From the NCBI RefSeq assembly GCF_003626975.1, contig NZ_CP032616.1:1426001-1490000 (forward strand): 64,000 bases of DNA, given 5' to 3'. Under the pieces are notes generated by a model. That model had not been told where the DNA came from, did not search any database, and worked only from the letters and a program-made list of their open reading frames with translations. A program made the translations under genes and the position numbers. Below are positions 39,345-52,484 of the stretch, in pieces (positions within the stretch are counted from its first letter, which is position 1; each line of letters opens with the position of its first letter). Source of the stretch: Pseudomonas sp. DY-1. GTDB lineage: Bacteria > Pseudomonadota > Gammaproteobacteria > Pseudomonadales > Pseudomonadaceae.

Positions 39345-40601
39345 TCACATGTGGGCGATGATGGCGTCACCGAACTCGGAGCAGGACAGCAACTTGGCGC
39401 CATCCATCAGGCGCTCGAAGTCGTAGGTAACGGTCTTCGCCGCGATGGCCCCATTGGTGCCTTCGATGATCAGGTCAGCCGCTTCGGTCCAGCCCATGTG
39501 GCGCAGCATCATCTCCGCAGAAAGGATGACCGAGCCCGGATTGACCTTGTCCTGACCAGCGTACTTCGGCGCAGTGCCGTGAGTGGCCTCGAACATGGCG
39601 ACGGTGTCGGACAGGTTGGCGCCAGGGGCGATACCGATACCGCCCACCTCTGCGGCCAGCGCGTCCGAGAGGTAGTCACCGTTCAGGTTCAGGGTGGCGA
39701 TGACGTCGTACTCGGCCGGACGCAGGAGGATCTGCTGAAGCATGGCATCAGCGATCACATCCTTGACCACCACGTTCTTGCCGGTGCGAGGATTCTTGAA
39801 CTGCATCCACGGGCCGCCATCCAGCAACTCGGCACCGAACTCGTCACGCGCGACTTCGTAGCCCCATTCCTTGAAGGCACCTTCGGTGAACTTCATGATG
39901 TTGCCCTTGTGAACGATGGTCACGGAGCTGCGATCATTGTCCACGGCGTATTGCAGAGCCTTGCGTACCAGTCGCTTGGTGCCGTCCTGGGAAACCGGCT
40001 TGATGCCGATGCCGCAGTTCTCTGTGAAACGGATTTTCTTGACGCCCATTTCCTCGGTGAGGAACTTGATGACCTTCTCGGCTTCGGGACTACCGGCCTT
40101 CCATTCGACACCTGCGTAGATGTCTTCGGAGTTCTCACGGAAGATCACCATGTCAACGTCGCCGGGCTTCTTCACCGGACTGGGAACGCCCTCGAACCAG
40201 CGAACCGGGCGCTGGCAAACGTAGAGATCAAGCTCCTGGCGCAGAGCCACGTTGAGCGAGCGGATGCCACCACCGACAGGCGTGGTCAGCGGCCCCTTGA
40301 TGGAGACGACGTAGTCGCGAACGGCTTCCAGGGTCTCTTTCGGCAGCCAGGTGTCCTGGTCGTATACCTGAGTGGCCTTCTCACCGGCATATACCTCCAT
40401 CCACGAGATCTTGCGGGCGCCGCTGTAGGCCTTGGCGACCGCAGCATCCACCACCTTGATCATGACAGGACTGATATCAACGCCAATGCCGTCACCCTCG
40501 ATGAAAGGAATGATCGGGTTGTTCGGTACATTCAGGGACATATCTGCATTGACGGTGATTTTGTCACCGACTGCCGGCACCTGGATCTTTTGGTATCCCA
40601 T
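39345..40601 (-). CDS. icd: NADP-isocitrate dehydrogenase, dimeric
   Basis: A 418-residue TCA-cycle enzyme of the E. coli Icd type. Substrate residues lie in [20 protein letters not shown]: Ser115, Asn117 and Arg121 match Ser113, Asn115 and Arg119 of E. coli, and Ser115 is the equivalent of the AceK phosphorylation site. Arg131 and the catalytic Lys/Asp residues further on are in place. It is divergent from the unrelated monomeric Idh at 40.96 kb. Both would compete with isocitrate lyase (50.7 kb) for isocitrate. Confidence 0.96.
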   Translation of the reverse strand: MGYQKIQVPAVGDKITVNADMSLNVPNNPIIPFIEGDGIGVDISPVMIKVVDAAVAKAYSGARKISWMEVYAGEKATQVYDQDTWLPKETLEAVRDYVVSIKGPLTTPVGGGIRSLNVALRQELDLYVCQRPVRWFEGVPSPVKKPGDVDMVIFRENSEDIYAGVEWKAGSPEAEKVIKFLTEEMGVKKIRFTENCGIGIKPVSQDGTKRLVRKALQYAVDNDRSSVTIVHKGNIMKFTEGAFKEWGYEVARDEFGAELLDGGPWMQFKNPRTGKNVVVKDVIADAMLQQILLRPAEYDVIATLNLNGDYLSDALAAEVGGIGIAPGANLSDTVAMFEATHGTAPKYAGQDKVNPGSVILSAEMMLRHMGWTEAADLIIEGTNGAIAAKTVTYDFERLMDGAKLLSCSEFGDAIIAHM

Positions 40602-43186
<2,585 letters not shown>

Positions 43187-43208
43187 TCGCCACCGCAGGA
43201 CGAAGGAG

Positions 43209-43239
43209 ACCCCGGGCCAAGCCCGGGGTTTCTTTTTTT
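43209..43239 (+). terminator. Terminator after idh
   Basis: ACCCCGGGC, CAA, GCCCGGGGT followed by TTCTTTTTTT, 22 bases after the idh stop. Confidence 0.9.
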
Positions 43240-43286
43240 CACGCCCGACGCCCTATCATGTCGCCCTTTTATCCGGAGCCATTCCG

Positions 43287-43730
43287 ATGACCTGGCAACC
43301 CCATATCACCGTCGCAACCGTGGTCGAAGACCAGGGCCGCTTCCTGCTGGTAGAGGAACTGGCCGAAGGGCGCGCCGTGTTCAATCAACCCGCCGGCCAT
43401 CTGGAGGCCGACGAGACCCTCCTGGAGGCAGCCATGCGAGAGACCTTCGAGGAAACCGGCTGGGAGGTCGAGCTGACTGCCGTAACCGGCATCTATCTCT
43501 ACACCGCACCCAGCAACGGCGTGACCTACCAGCGCGTCTGCTTCGCCGCCAGGCCACTGCGCCACCACCCGGACCAATCACTGGACGACGGCATCATCGG
43601 CCCGCGCTGGTTGACCCGCGAACAACTCCTGGCCGAGAAGGATCGCTGGCGCAGCCATCTGGTCTTGCGCTGCATCGACGACTACCTGGCCGGCGAACGC
43701 TTCCCACTGAGCCTTATCCGCGCCGCCTGA
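43287..43730 (+). CDS. NUDIX hydrolase (NudJ-like)
   Basis: A 147-residue phosphatase of the NUDIX superfamily. The NUDIX box GX5EX7REUXEEXGU is perfect: Gly37, Glu43, Arg51, Glu52, Glu55, Glu56, Gly58 (start [20 protein letters not shown]). Opening [24 protein letters not shown] and C-terminal [14 protein letters not shown] resemble NudJ, which acts on HMP pyrophosphate and nucleotides. It precedes mnmA, the usual Pseudomonas order, without overlap. Confidence 0.9.
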   Translation: MTWQPHITVATVVEDQGRFLLVEELAEGRAVFNQPAGHLEADETLLEAAMRETFEETGWEVELTAVTGIYLYTAPSNGVTYQRVCFAARPLRHHPDQSLDDGIIGPRWLTREQLLAEKDRWRSHLVLRCIDDYLAGERFPLSLIRAA

Positions 43731-43867
43731 ACATTCCAGCCTAAAGAACCTGCTTACGATCTAATGAGCTAAAGCCTGCTTTCAACGCAGCAGGGCCTTT
43801 GCCCCGCTGATCGCGAACCGGTTCTGTTAGAATTCCGCTTTTGCTTACACAACCAGTGCAGATTCCC

Positions 43868-44986
43868 ATGCGTGATCCAGCCAATACCCGCGTCATAGTC
43901 GGCATGTCCGGCGGCGTCGACTCCTCAGTTTCCGCCCTCCTCCTGCTTGAACAGGGCTATCAGGTCGAAGGCCTGTTCATGAAGAACTGGGACGAAGACG
44001 ACGGCACCGAGTACTGCACCGCCAAGGTAGACCTGGCCGATGCCCAGGCCGTCTGTGACCGCATCGGCATCAAGCTGCATACCGCGAACTTCGCCGCCGA
44101 ATACTGGGACAACGTGTTCGAGCACTTCCTGGCCGAGTACAAGGCCGGCCGTACGCCCAACCCGGACATCCTCTGCAACCGCGAGATCAAGTTCAAAGCG
44201 TTCCTCGATTACGCCCTTTCGCTGGGCGCCGACCTGATCGCCACCGGCCACTACGTACGCCGTCGCGACATCGACGGACGCACCGAACTGCTCAAGGGCC
44301 TGGACCCAAACAAGGACCAGAGCTACTTCCTCCACGCAGTTGGCGGCGAACAGATTGCCCGCACCCTGTTCCCGGTAGGCGAACTGGAAAAACCCGAAGT
44401 GCGCGCCATCGCCGAAAAATACGGCCTGGCCACCGCTCGCAAGAAGGACTCCACCGGGATCTGCTTCATTGGCGAGCGCCGCTTCACCGATTTCCTCAAG
44501 CAGTACCTGCCGGCACAACCCGGCGACATCGAAACCACCGACGGCGACGTCATCGGTCGCCACCACGGCCTGATGTACCACACCATCGGCCAACGCCAGG
44601 GCCTGGGCATCGGCGGCATGAAGGACGCTAGCGATGATCCCTGGTACGTCCTGGCAAAAGACCTGTCGCGTAACGTACTGATCGTCGGCCAGGGCAACGA
44701 AAACCCCTGGCTCTACTCGCGCTCGCTGAAAGTCTCGGAGATCTATTGGGTGAACCCAATCGACCTCAGCCAGCCCCGGCAACTCAAGGCCAAGGTGCGC
44801 TATCGCCAGAGCGACCAGCCCTGCACCCTGGAAAAAACCGCCGACGGCTACATTGCGGTGTTCGACGACGCCCAGCGAGCAGTCACCCCAGGACAATCGG
44901 TGGTCTTCTACGACGGCGAAATCTGCCTAGGTGGCGGCGTGATCGAAAGCGCCGAACCTTCGGATGCCGCGGTGATACGTCCATGA
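43868..44986 (+). CDS. mnmA: tRNA-uridine 2-sulfurtransferase MnmA
   Basis: A 372-residue ATP-dependent enzyme that puts sulfur on U34 of tRNA-Lys, -Glu and -Gln, the last step of the Tus relay found at 22-23.4 kb. The PP-loop SGGVDSS is at 14-20; catalytic Cys103 (ILCNREIKF) and Cys199 ([11 protein letters not shown]) form the persulfide pair. The ATG at 43868 matches the family; a TTG nine codons upstream is in frame. It overlaps hflD by four bases. Confidence 0.95.
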   Translation: MRDPANTRVIVGMSGGVDSSVSALLLLEQGYQVEGLFMKNWDEDDGTEYCTAKVDLADAQAVCDRIGIKLHTANFAAEYWDNVFEHFLAEYKAGRTPNPDILCNREIKFKAFLDYALSLGADLIATGHYVRRRDIDGRTELLKGLDPNKDQSYFLHAVGGEQIARTLFPVGELEKPEVRAIAEKYGLATARKKDSTGICFIGERRFTDFLKQYLPAQPGDIETTDGDVIGRHHGLMYHTIGQRQGLGIGGMKDASDDPWYVLAKDLSRNVLIVGQGNENPWLYSRSLKVSEIYWVNPIDLSQPRQLKAKVRYRQSDQPCTLEKTADGYIAVFDDAQRAVTPGQSVVFYDGEICLGGGVIESAEPSDAAVIRP

Positions 44987-45603
44987 ACCAGACCCGAGAA
45001 CAACTGGTTGCACTCGGCGCCGTCTTCGAGGCGGCCGCTCTGGTGGACCGCATCGCAAAAACCGGCCAGATCAGCGAGCCGCCACTCGGCTGCATGCTCG
45101 GCAGCCTGCTTGTCCGCGACCCGAAGGACACGCTGGACGTATACGGCGGTGACGACATCAACCTGCGCGACGGCTACAAGGCCCTGGCCAGCGCCCTCGA
45201 GCGGGAGCCCTCGAGTCTGCAGCGAGAACCCCTGCGCTATGCCCTGGCTCTGCTGACCCTGGAGCGCCAGCTTGCCAAGCGCGGCGACATGCTGGAAGTC
45301 ATCGGCAATCGCCTGGACCAGATCCAGCAGCAGGTACAGCACTTCGGCCTCGTGCATGACAACGTCATCGCCGCCTGCGCCAGCCTCTACCAGGACACGC
45401 TGAGCACTTTCCGCCAGCGCATCCAGGTACACGGCGACATGCGCCACCTGCAGCAGTCCAGCAACGCCGCGAAGATTCGCGCCCTCCTCCTCACAGGCAT
45501 CCGCGCTGCCCGTCTCTGGCGCCAGCTCGGCGGCAACCGCTGGCAGCTGTTGTTCAGCCGCCGCAAGTTGCTCAACGAGCTTTACCCACTCCTGCGCGGC
45601 TGA
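44983..45603 (+). CDS. hflD: High-frequency lysogenization protein HflD
   Basis: A 206-residue helical protein of the HflD family, best known for binding lambda CII in E. coli and associated with the inner face of the membrane. [25 protein letters not shown] at the start and [23 protein letters not shown] near 165-187 match the family. No membrane helix is obvious. It sits between mnmA (four-base overlap) and purB, as in E. coli, so its true role probably concerns tRNA modification or purine genes rather than phage. Confidence 0.92.
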   Translation: MNQTREQLVALGAVFEAAALVDRIAKTGQISEPPLGCMLGSLLVRDPKDTLDVYGGDDINLRDGYKALASALEREPSSLQREPLRYALALLTLERQLAKRGDMLEVIGNRLDQIQQQVQHFGLVHDNVIAACASLYQDTLSTFRQRIQVHGDMRHLQQSSNAAKIRALLLTGIRAARLWRQLGGNRWQLLFSRRKLLNELYPLLRG

Positions 45604-45669
45604 CTCGTCTGCGCCATGTGTCGTCGACCGTGGCGCTTGAGCAGCGAGCAGAGAGAAAACCATGTATGA

Positions 45670-47082
<1,413 letters not shown>

Positions 47083-47099
47083 TCGGTTTAGAACCAGTG

Positions 47100-47128
47100 C
47101 ACGCCCGGCTGTGCCGGGCGTTTTTATT
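47100..47128 (+). terminator. Terminator after purB
   Basis: CGCCCGGC, TGT, GCCGGGCG followed by TTTTTATTT, about 20 bases after the purB stop. Confidence 0.9.
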
Positions 47129-47142
47129 TCAAAGGCTTAGAC

Positions 47143-48309
47143 ATGAATCCTGATATTCCTCTTCAACTTTTGGGCGGACTTACCGCGCGTGAATTCCTGC
47201 GCGATTACTGGCAACAGAAGCCGCTCCTGATCCGTCAGGCGATTCCCGGATTCGAAAGCCCCATTTCCCCTGACGAGCTCGCCGGCCTTTCCCTGGAAGA
47301 GGAAGTGGAGTCGCGCCTGGTACTTGAACATGGCGAGCGCCCGTGGGAACTGCGCCGCGGCCCATTCGCCGAAGACACTTATCAGAAACTGCCCGAGCGC
47401 GACTGGACCCTGCTGGTCCAAGCCGTCGACCAATTTGTTCCGGAAGTCGCGGAATTGCTGGAACACTTCCGCTTCCTGCCAAGCTGGCGCATCGATGATG
47501 TGATGATCAGCTATGCCGCGCCGGGCGGCGGAGTGGGCCCGCACTTCGACAACTACGATGTGTTCCTGCTGCAAGGCCATGGCCGCCGCAACTGGAAGAT
47601 CGGCCAGATGTGCGATGCCGAGAGCGCCCTACTGCCCCACGCAGACCTGCGCATCCTCGCCGACTTCCAGCAGAGCGAGGAATGGGTTCTGGAACCGGGC
47701 GACATGCTTTACCTGCCACCGCGCCTCGCGCATTTCGGCATTGCCGAAGACGACTGCATGACTTACTCCGTGGGCTTCCGCGCTCCCAGCGCCGCCGAAG
47801 TGCTGACCCACTTCACTGACTTCCTCGCCCAGTTCATGCCGGACGAAGAGCGCTACAGCGATGCAGGCGCGGCCCCCACGAGCGATCCGCACGAGATCCA
47901 GCGCGATGCACTTGATCGCCTCAAATCCCTGCTCAACGAGCACATGAGCGACGAGCGTCTGCTGCTCACCTGGTTCGGCCAGTTCATGACCGAGCCGCGC
48001 TACCCGGAACTCGTGGCCGGCGCTGAAGTGGAGGAAGAGGATTTCCTCAGCGCGATCGAAGATGGCGCGGTGCTGATCCGCAACCCCAGTGCGCGCCTGG
48101 CCTGGTCCGAAGTCGACGTTGGCCTGGTGCTTTTCGCCAGCGGCCAGAGCCGTCTCCTGCCGGGCAGCCTGCGCGAATTGCTGAAGCTGATTTGCGCCGC
48201 TGAAGCATTGCACCTGGAAAATCTCGGCCAATGGCTGGCCGATGACGAGGGGCGTAAGCTTCTTCTCGAACTGGTCAAGCAAGGAAGTCTGGAGTTTGCC
48301 GATGAGTGA
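47143..48309 (+). CDS. roxA: Ribosomal protein uL16 3-hydroxylase RoxA
   Basis: A 388-residue JmjC-type 2-oxoglutarate/Fe(II) oxygenase (YcfD family) that hydroxylates an arginine of ribosomal protein uL16. The iron triad is His134, Asp136 (VGPHFDNYDVFLLQ) and His197 (PPRLAHFGIAE), matching the HxD...H pattern. The C-terminal winged-helix dimerisation and ribosome-facing parts follow after 260. It starts a run of overlapping genes: the GNAT gene begins eight bases before its stop. Confidence 0.93.
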   Translation: MNPDIPLQLLGGLTAREFLRDYWQQKPLLIRQAIPGFESPISPDELAGLSLEEEVESRLVLEHGERPWELRRGPFAEDTYQKLPERDWTLLVQAVDQFVPEVAELLEHFRFLPSWRIDDVMISYAAPGGGVGPHFDNYDVFLLQGHGRRNWKIGQMCDAESALLPHADLRILADFQQSEEWVLEPGDMLYLPPRLAHFGIAEDDCMTYSVGFRAPSAAEVLTHFTDFLAQFMPDEERYSDAGAAPTSDPHEIQRDALDRLKSLLNEHMSDERLLLTWFGQFMTEPRYPELVAGAEVEEEDFLSAIEDGAVLIRNPSARLAWSEVDVGLVLFASGQSRLLPGSLRELLKLICAAEALHLENLGQWLADDEGRKLLLELVKQGSLEFADE

Positions 48310-48727
48310 GATACACGTCCGCGTTGCCGACTGGCAAAAGGACAATGCCGACTTGCGCCGCATCCGTGAGGCCGTATTCATCGCCGAGCAGTCCGTCGCA
48401 CCGGAACTTGAGTGGGACACCGAAGATGCGGACGCAGTGCACTTTCTCGCCTTCGAGCGGGACTATGCTATCGGCACCGCCCGCCTGCTTCCCGATGGCC
48501 ACATCGGCCGTGTTTCGGTGCTCAAGGATTGGCGCGGGCTGAAGGTTGGCGACCGCCTGCTGCAGGCGGCCATCGCCGAAGCCGAACGACGTGGCCTGAA
48601 GCGCCAGATGCTTTCCGCCCAGGTCCACGCCACCGCGTTCTATGAGCGCCACGGTTTCAAGATCGTCAGCAGCGAGTTCCTCGAAGCAGGCATCCCCCAC
48701 GTGGACATGGTGCGCGAAAGCCAATAG
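48302..48727 (+). CDS. GNAT-family N-acetyltransferase
   Basis: A 141-residue acetyltransferase of the ElaA-like GNAT group. Acetyl-CoA-binding residues are in GRVSVLKDWRGLKVGDRLLQ (about 80-99, the Q/RxxGxG/A-type loop as RGLKVG), and the C-terminal AFYERHGFKIVSSEFLEAGIPH is the conserved final part. Glu26-rich N-terminus (REAVFIAEQSVAPELEWD) fits ElaA proteins. The substrate is unknown. Overlap with roxA and closeness to the following gene indicate one operon. Confidence 0.9.
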   Translation: MSEIHVRVADWQKDNADLRRIREAVFIAEQSVAPELEWDTEDADAVHFLAFERDYAIGTARLLPDGHIGRVSVLKDWRGLKVGDRLLQAAIAEAERRGLKRQMLSAQVHATAFYERHGFKIVSSEFLEAGIPHVDMVRESQ

Positions 48728-48735
48728 AGGCCAAG

Positions 48736-49365
48736 ATGAACGAAGACGCCCCGGAAAGCACTGAGAACGAAGTCGAACTGCCGGCCATTGAGTTCCAGTC
48801 GCCGGGGCGCTTCAGCGTTCACAACCCTTCTCCGCTGCAGGCTGAAGCGCCCGAATGGGAACCCGCCCCTTTCAGTCTCGGCACCCACGATCGCCTCGAA
48901 CGCTTCAGCAATCCAGACGAGGCCCGCGCACACGCCCTAGCACTGATGCAACAGGCACGCCGCCGGCTCTGCCTATACAGCCCGGACCTCGAGCCCTGGC
49001 TTTACCACAACAGTGCCATCCAGCAGGCCTGCACCCGCCTGCTGGTCAGCGATCCGAAATGCCAGGTGCGCATTCTCGTGCGCGACTTGAGCCGCGCGGT
49101 GAAAGAGGGCCATCGCCTGCTCAGTCTCAGCCGGCGCATTTCCAGCAATTTCCAGATTCGCCGGATCAACCCCGACCACCCTTCAGAGGACCTGGCGTAC
49201 CTGATAGCAGATGATCGCGGACTCCTCGTACGCCCTGAGCCCGAGCAGTATGCCGGCTACACCCTCTACAACGACCCCGGAAGGACCCGGCTGCAGCAGA
49301 CCCGCTTCGACCAGGCCTGGGACCTGAGCATTACCGATCCCGATTTGCGGAGCTTCCTGATATGA
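48736..49365 (+). CDS. Uncharacterised phospholipase-D-fold-like protein
   Basis: A 209-residue cytoplasmic protein found after the GNAT gene; I recall it as a conserved Pseudomonas hypothetical (DUF7931-like) but cannot give a function. Residues 1-45 are acidic and low in complexity. From about 60 on, ARAHALALMQQARRRLCLYS, PDLEPWLYHNSAIQQACTRL, VRILVRDLSRAVKEGHRLL and LIADDRGLLVRPEPEQYAGY look like one half of a phospholipase-D-type fold, but the HKD catalytic motif is missing. It overlaps the next gene by four bases. Confidence 0.75.
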   Translation: MNEDAPESTENEVELPAIEFQSPGRFSVHNPSPLQAEAPEWEPAPFSLGTHDRLERFSNPDEARAHALALMQQARRRLCLYSPDLEPWLYHNSAIQQACTRLLVSDPKCQVRILVRDLSRAVKEGHRLLSLSRRISSNFQIRRINPDHPSEDLAYLIADDRGLLVRPEPEQYAGYTLYNDPGRTRLQQTRFDQAWDLSITDPDLRSFLI

Positions 49366-50171
49366 CGTCACGCGCGTTGCTTGCTGCCCTCTTGCTGCTC
49401 ATGTGCCTGCCCCTGCAGGCAGCGACGGAACTCATCCAGTTGCGCTATCGCACGGCGGACGAGCTCCTTCCGATGGTGCAGTCGGTATTGGGCAACGAAG
49501 GCCGCGTCAGCGCTTATGGCAACCAACTCATAGTCAACGCTGAGCCGGCCAAGATCAGCGAACTGCGCAACCTCCTCGATCAACTCGACACCCGCCCCCG
49601 TCGCCTGCTGATCAGTGTCGACACCAGCGACAGCAACTTCCAGAGCGATCAGGGCTATGCGGTCAATGGTTCTGCCAGTGTTGGCGGCGTCGACGTGCAG
49701 GCTGGTCGTGGCGAAGTCCATGGGCGTGACCAGGTGCGCATCATTCGCCGCAGTACCGACAGCCGTGGCGGTGGCGTGCAACAAGTGCAGACCACCGAGG
49801 GCTACCCAGCGCTGATCCAGGTCGGCCAGAGCGTCCCCATCACCACCACCAGCAGCGGACCTTACGGTGAGGTCTACAGCAACACGGAATACCGCAACGT
49901 GACCCGCGGCTTTTACGTCACCGCCACCCTCACTGGTGAGCTGGTGCACGTCAGCATCAGCAGCAATCGCGACCGTCTGAACAACAGTCAGCCAGGTGCG
50001 ATCGACGTGCAAAGCACAGACACCAAGGTCAGCGGTCGCCTCGGCGAGTGGATCACCATCGGCGCCGTGAACGAAGACAGCCAGTCTGACCAAAGCGGCT
50101 TCCTGCGCCGCCGCACCACCCAGGGCCGCGAAGACATGACCCTGCGACTCAAGGTCGACGCGGTCGACTGA
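49362..50171 (+). CDS. Secretin N0-like exported protein
   Basis: A 269-residue protein with a signal peptide (MTSRALLAALLLLMCLPLQA) followed by a secretin-N0/TonB-short-domain-like unit: TELIQLRYRTADELLPMVQS, GRVSAYGNQLIVNAEPAKIS, ELRNLLDQLDTRPRRLLISV (residues 22-88). After a Gly/Ser-rich stretch (100-140), a beta-rich part with VGQSVPITTTSSGPYGEVYS and GFYVTATLTGELVHVSISSN resembles the start of a secretin barrel, but the full channel domain is absent. No type II or IV secretion genes are near. Its role is unknown; the four-base overlap ties it to the roxA operon. Confidence 0.8.
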   Translation: MTSRALLAALLLLMCLPLQAATELIQLRYRTADELLPMVQSVLGNEGRVSAYGNQLIVNAEPAKISELRNLLDQLDTRPRRLLISVDTSDSNFQSDQGYAVNGSASVGGVDVQAGRGEVHGRDQVRIIRRSTDSRGGGVQQVQTTEGYPALIQVGQSVPITTTSSGPYGEVYSNTEYRNVTRGFYVTATLTGELVHVSISSNRDRLNNSQPGAIDVQSTDTKVSGRLGEWITIGAVNEDSQSDQSGFLRRRTTQGREDMTLRLKVDAVD

Positions 50172-50212
50172 TCGCGCACTTTCAGACCGACCAGTCTCCA
50201 CCTAAAGTATTA

Positions 50213-50238
50213 TGTAGTAGTCGAAAAAAAACACTACA
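50213..50238. promoter_or_regulatory. TGTAGT/ACTACA operator candidate
   Basis: TGTAGT (50213-50218) and ACTACA (50233-50238) are exact reverse complements separated by 14 bases, just before the -35 of the aceA promoter candidate. The half-sites equal those of RccR, the RpiR-family regulator of glyoxylate-shunt genes in Pseudomonas, as I recall it, but its operator has a five-base spacer. Binding is therefore uncertain. Confidence 0.45.
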
Positions 50239-50244
50239 AAACGT

Positions 50245-50274
50245 TTGACGAACGACTGTTTGAAAGAGCATGAT
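50245..50274 (+). promoter_or_regulatory. Promoter candidate for aceA
   Basis: TTGACG (50245-50250), 18 bases and CATGAT (50269-50274). It would give an aceA leader near 400 bases. Confidence 0.45.
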
Positions 50275-50682
50275 GGCCTCGCTCCCGCTAGCCAGGGGCC
50301 CTGAACAGGGCCTCCGGGTCGCGCTCCCAGCCAACCAGCCGAGCCGATCCGTGTTGTAACAGCCCATAAGGCAGTGCGACGAGGTTGCGACTGGAACGAG
50401 GTTGTCCTGAGGGACGGGGAAGCACCCGCAACAATCGCAAGATCGAAGGCAGTGCCCGGCAAATCGCCCAACGGTTACCACGAACCGGCAAGTGATGGAC
50501 GAGCGCAAAACCACCCATCGATTTCGCGAGCGTCTGCAGTCAGTCACCCCTCCTCCAGCTACATCACTCTCCAGTCGGTCCTTCGACGCGCTGCGGTGAG
50601 CAACCCGCAATAACCTTCAGAACGCAGGTTTTTGAGTGGGAAAGTCGGTGCTCAACCACATACACACTTTGAAGGATTGACC

Positions 50683-52278
50683 ATGTCCGCTTATCAAAAC
50701 GACATCAAGGCCATTGCCGCTCTGAAAGAAGCGAACGGTAACAGCTGGAGCGCTATCAACCCCGAGTCGGTTGCCCGTATGCGCGCCCAGAACCGCTTCA
50801 AGACCGGTCTGGATATCGCCAAGTACACCGCGGCCATCATGCGCAAGGACATGGCCGAGTACGACGCCGACGCCTCCGTCTACACCCAGTCCCTGGGCTG
50901 CTGGCACGGCTTCATCGGTCAGCAGAAGCTGATCTCCATCAAGAAGCACCTGAAAACCACCAACAAGCGCTACCTCTACCTGTCCGGCTGGATGGTTGCC
51001 GCGCTGCGTTCCGATTTCGGCCCGCTGCCCGACCAGTCCATGCACGAGAAGACTGCCGTCTCCGGCCTGATCGAAGAGCTCTACACCTTCCTGCGCCAGG
51101 CTGACGCCCGTGAGCTGGACCTGCTCTTCACCGCCCTGGACGCTGCCCGCGCCGCTGGCGACAAGGTCAAACAGGACGAGATCCAGGCTCAGATCGACGG
51201 CTACGAAACTCACGTAGTGCCGATCATCGCCGACATCGACGCTGGTTTCGGTAACCCGGAAGCCACCTACCTGCTGGCCAAGAAAATGATCGAAGCCGGT
51301 GCCTGCTGCATCCAGATCGAGAACCAGGTTTCCGACGAGAAGCAGTGCGGCCACCAGGACGGCAAAGTGACCGTTCCGCACGAAGACTTCCTCGCCAAGA
51401 TCAACGCTGTTCGCTACGCCTTCCTCGAGCTGGGCGTTGACGACGGTGTGATCGTAGCCCGTACCGACTCGCTGGGTGCCGGCCTGACCAAGCAGATCGC
51501 CGTGACCAAGCAACCGGGCGACCTGGGCGACCAGTACAACTCCTTCCTGGACTGCGACGAAATCAACGCATCCGACCTGCAGAACGGCGACGTGGTCATC
51601 AACCGCGGCGGCAAGCTGCTGCGTCCGAAGCGCCTGCCGAGCAACCTGTTCCAGTTCCGCAAAGGCACCGGCGAAGACCGCTGTGTCCTGGACTGCATCA
51701 CCTCGCTGCAGAACGGCGCCGACCTGCTGTGGATCGAAACCGAGAAGCCCCACGTTGGCCAGATCAAAGGCATGGTTGACCGCATCCGCCAGGTCATCCC
51801 GAACGCCAAGCTGGTTTACAACAACAGCCCGTCCTTCAACTGGACCCTGAACTTCCGTCAGCAAGTGTTCGATGCATTCGTTGCTGAAGGCAAAGATGTT
51901 TCCGCCTACGACCGCGCCAAGCTGATGAGCGTCGAATACGACGAAACCGAGCTGGCCCAGGTTGCAGACGAGAAGATCCGTACCTTCCAGCGTGATGGTT
52001 CGGCCCACGCCGGCATCTTCCACCACCTGATCACCCTGCCGACCTACCACACTGCGGCCCTGTCCACCGACAACCTGGCCAAAGGCTACTTCGCCGACCA
52101 GGGCATGCTGGCCTACGTGAAGGGTGTTCAGCGTCAGGAACTGCGTCAGGGTATCGCCTGCGTCAAGCACCAGAACATGGCTGGCTCCGACATCGGCGAC
52201 AACCACAAAGAGTACTTCGCCGGCGAAGCAGCTCTGAAAGCGAGCGGTAAAGACAACACCATGAACCAGTTCCACTAA
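50683..52278 (+). CDS. aceA: Isocitrate lyase, long form
   Basis: A 531-residue enzyme cleaving isocitrate to glyoxylate and succinate in the glyoxylate shunt. It belongs to the longer Pseudomonas-type ICL, not the 434-residue E. coli form. The catalytic loop is KQCGHQDGK with Cys222; Mg2+ and substrate residues lie in IADIDAGFGN (182-191) and IVARTDSLGA. GAAGGA precedes the ATG at 50683; a frame open 51 bases upstream is not supported. Branch-point partners Icd and Idh are 8-11 kb away. Confidence 0.96.
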   Translation: MSAYQNDIKAIAALKEANGNSWSAINPESVARMRAQNRFKTGLDIAKYTAAIMRKDMAEYDADASVYTQSLGCWHGFIGQQKLISIKKHLKTTNKRYLYLSGWMVAALRSDFGPLPDQSMHEKTAVSGLIEELYTFLRQADARELDLLFTALDAARAAGDKVKQDEIQAQIDGYETHVVPIIADIDAGFGNPEATYLLAKKMIEAGACCIQIENQVSDEKQCGHQDGKVTVPHEDFLAKINAVRYAFLELGVDDGVIVARTDSLGAGLTKQIAVTKQPGDLGDQYNSFLDCDEINASDLQNGDVVINRGGKLLRPKRLPSNLFQFRKGTGEDRCVLDCITSLQNGADLLWIETEKPHVGQIKGMVDRIRQVIPNAKLVYNNSPSFNWTLNFRQQVFDAFVAEGKDVSAYDRAKLMSVEYDETELAQVADEKIRTFQRDGSAHAGIFHHLITLPTYHTAALSTDNLAKGYFADQGMLAYVKGVQRQELRQGIACVKHQNMAGSDIGDNHKEYFAGEAALKASGKDNTMNQFH

Positions 52279-52327
52279 GAGGAACTGCCACCGGTCGACC
52301 ACGCATCGACCGGACATGGCAAGTCAG

Positions 52328-52355
52328 AAACCCCGGTGCATGCACCGGGGTTTTT
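52328..52355 (+). terminator. Terminator after aceA
   Basis: AAACCCCGGTGCA and TGCACCGGGGTTT form a near-perfect palindrome ending in T5, 50 bases after the aceA stop. Confidence 0.9.
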
Positions 52356-52484
52356 CTTTGGCGCAACGAAACGATATGAACTTCAGCCGGACGGGCCAGC
52401 CCAAAATTAGGCTGAAGACTTAGAAGTTGCCTCCCTGGCGCACCCACTTAGAATTGGTCAAAACAATCCCTTGGAGACCTGGCC

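Larger units (their letters stand above)
50172..50682. other. Long leader region of aceA
   Basis: A 511-base gap with no supported gene. From left to right: an inverted repeat TGTAGT...ACTACA (50213-50238), a promoter candidate (50245-50274), a small hairpin GGCCCT, GAAC, AGGGCC near 50292-50307, and about 370 bases of unstructured-looking leader. A 79-codon open frame at 50374-50613 lacks a ribosome binding site. Confidence 0.5.

Noticed and set aside
50374..50613. 79-codon frame in the aceA leader
   Set aside because: No ribosome binding site, odd composition and no resemblance to known proteins.
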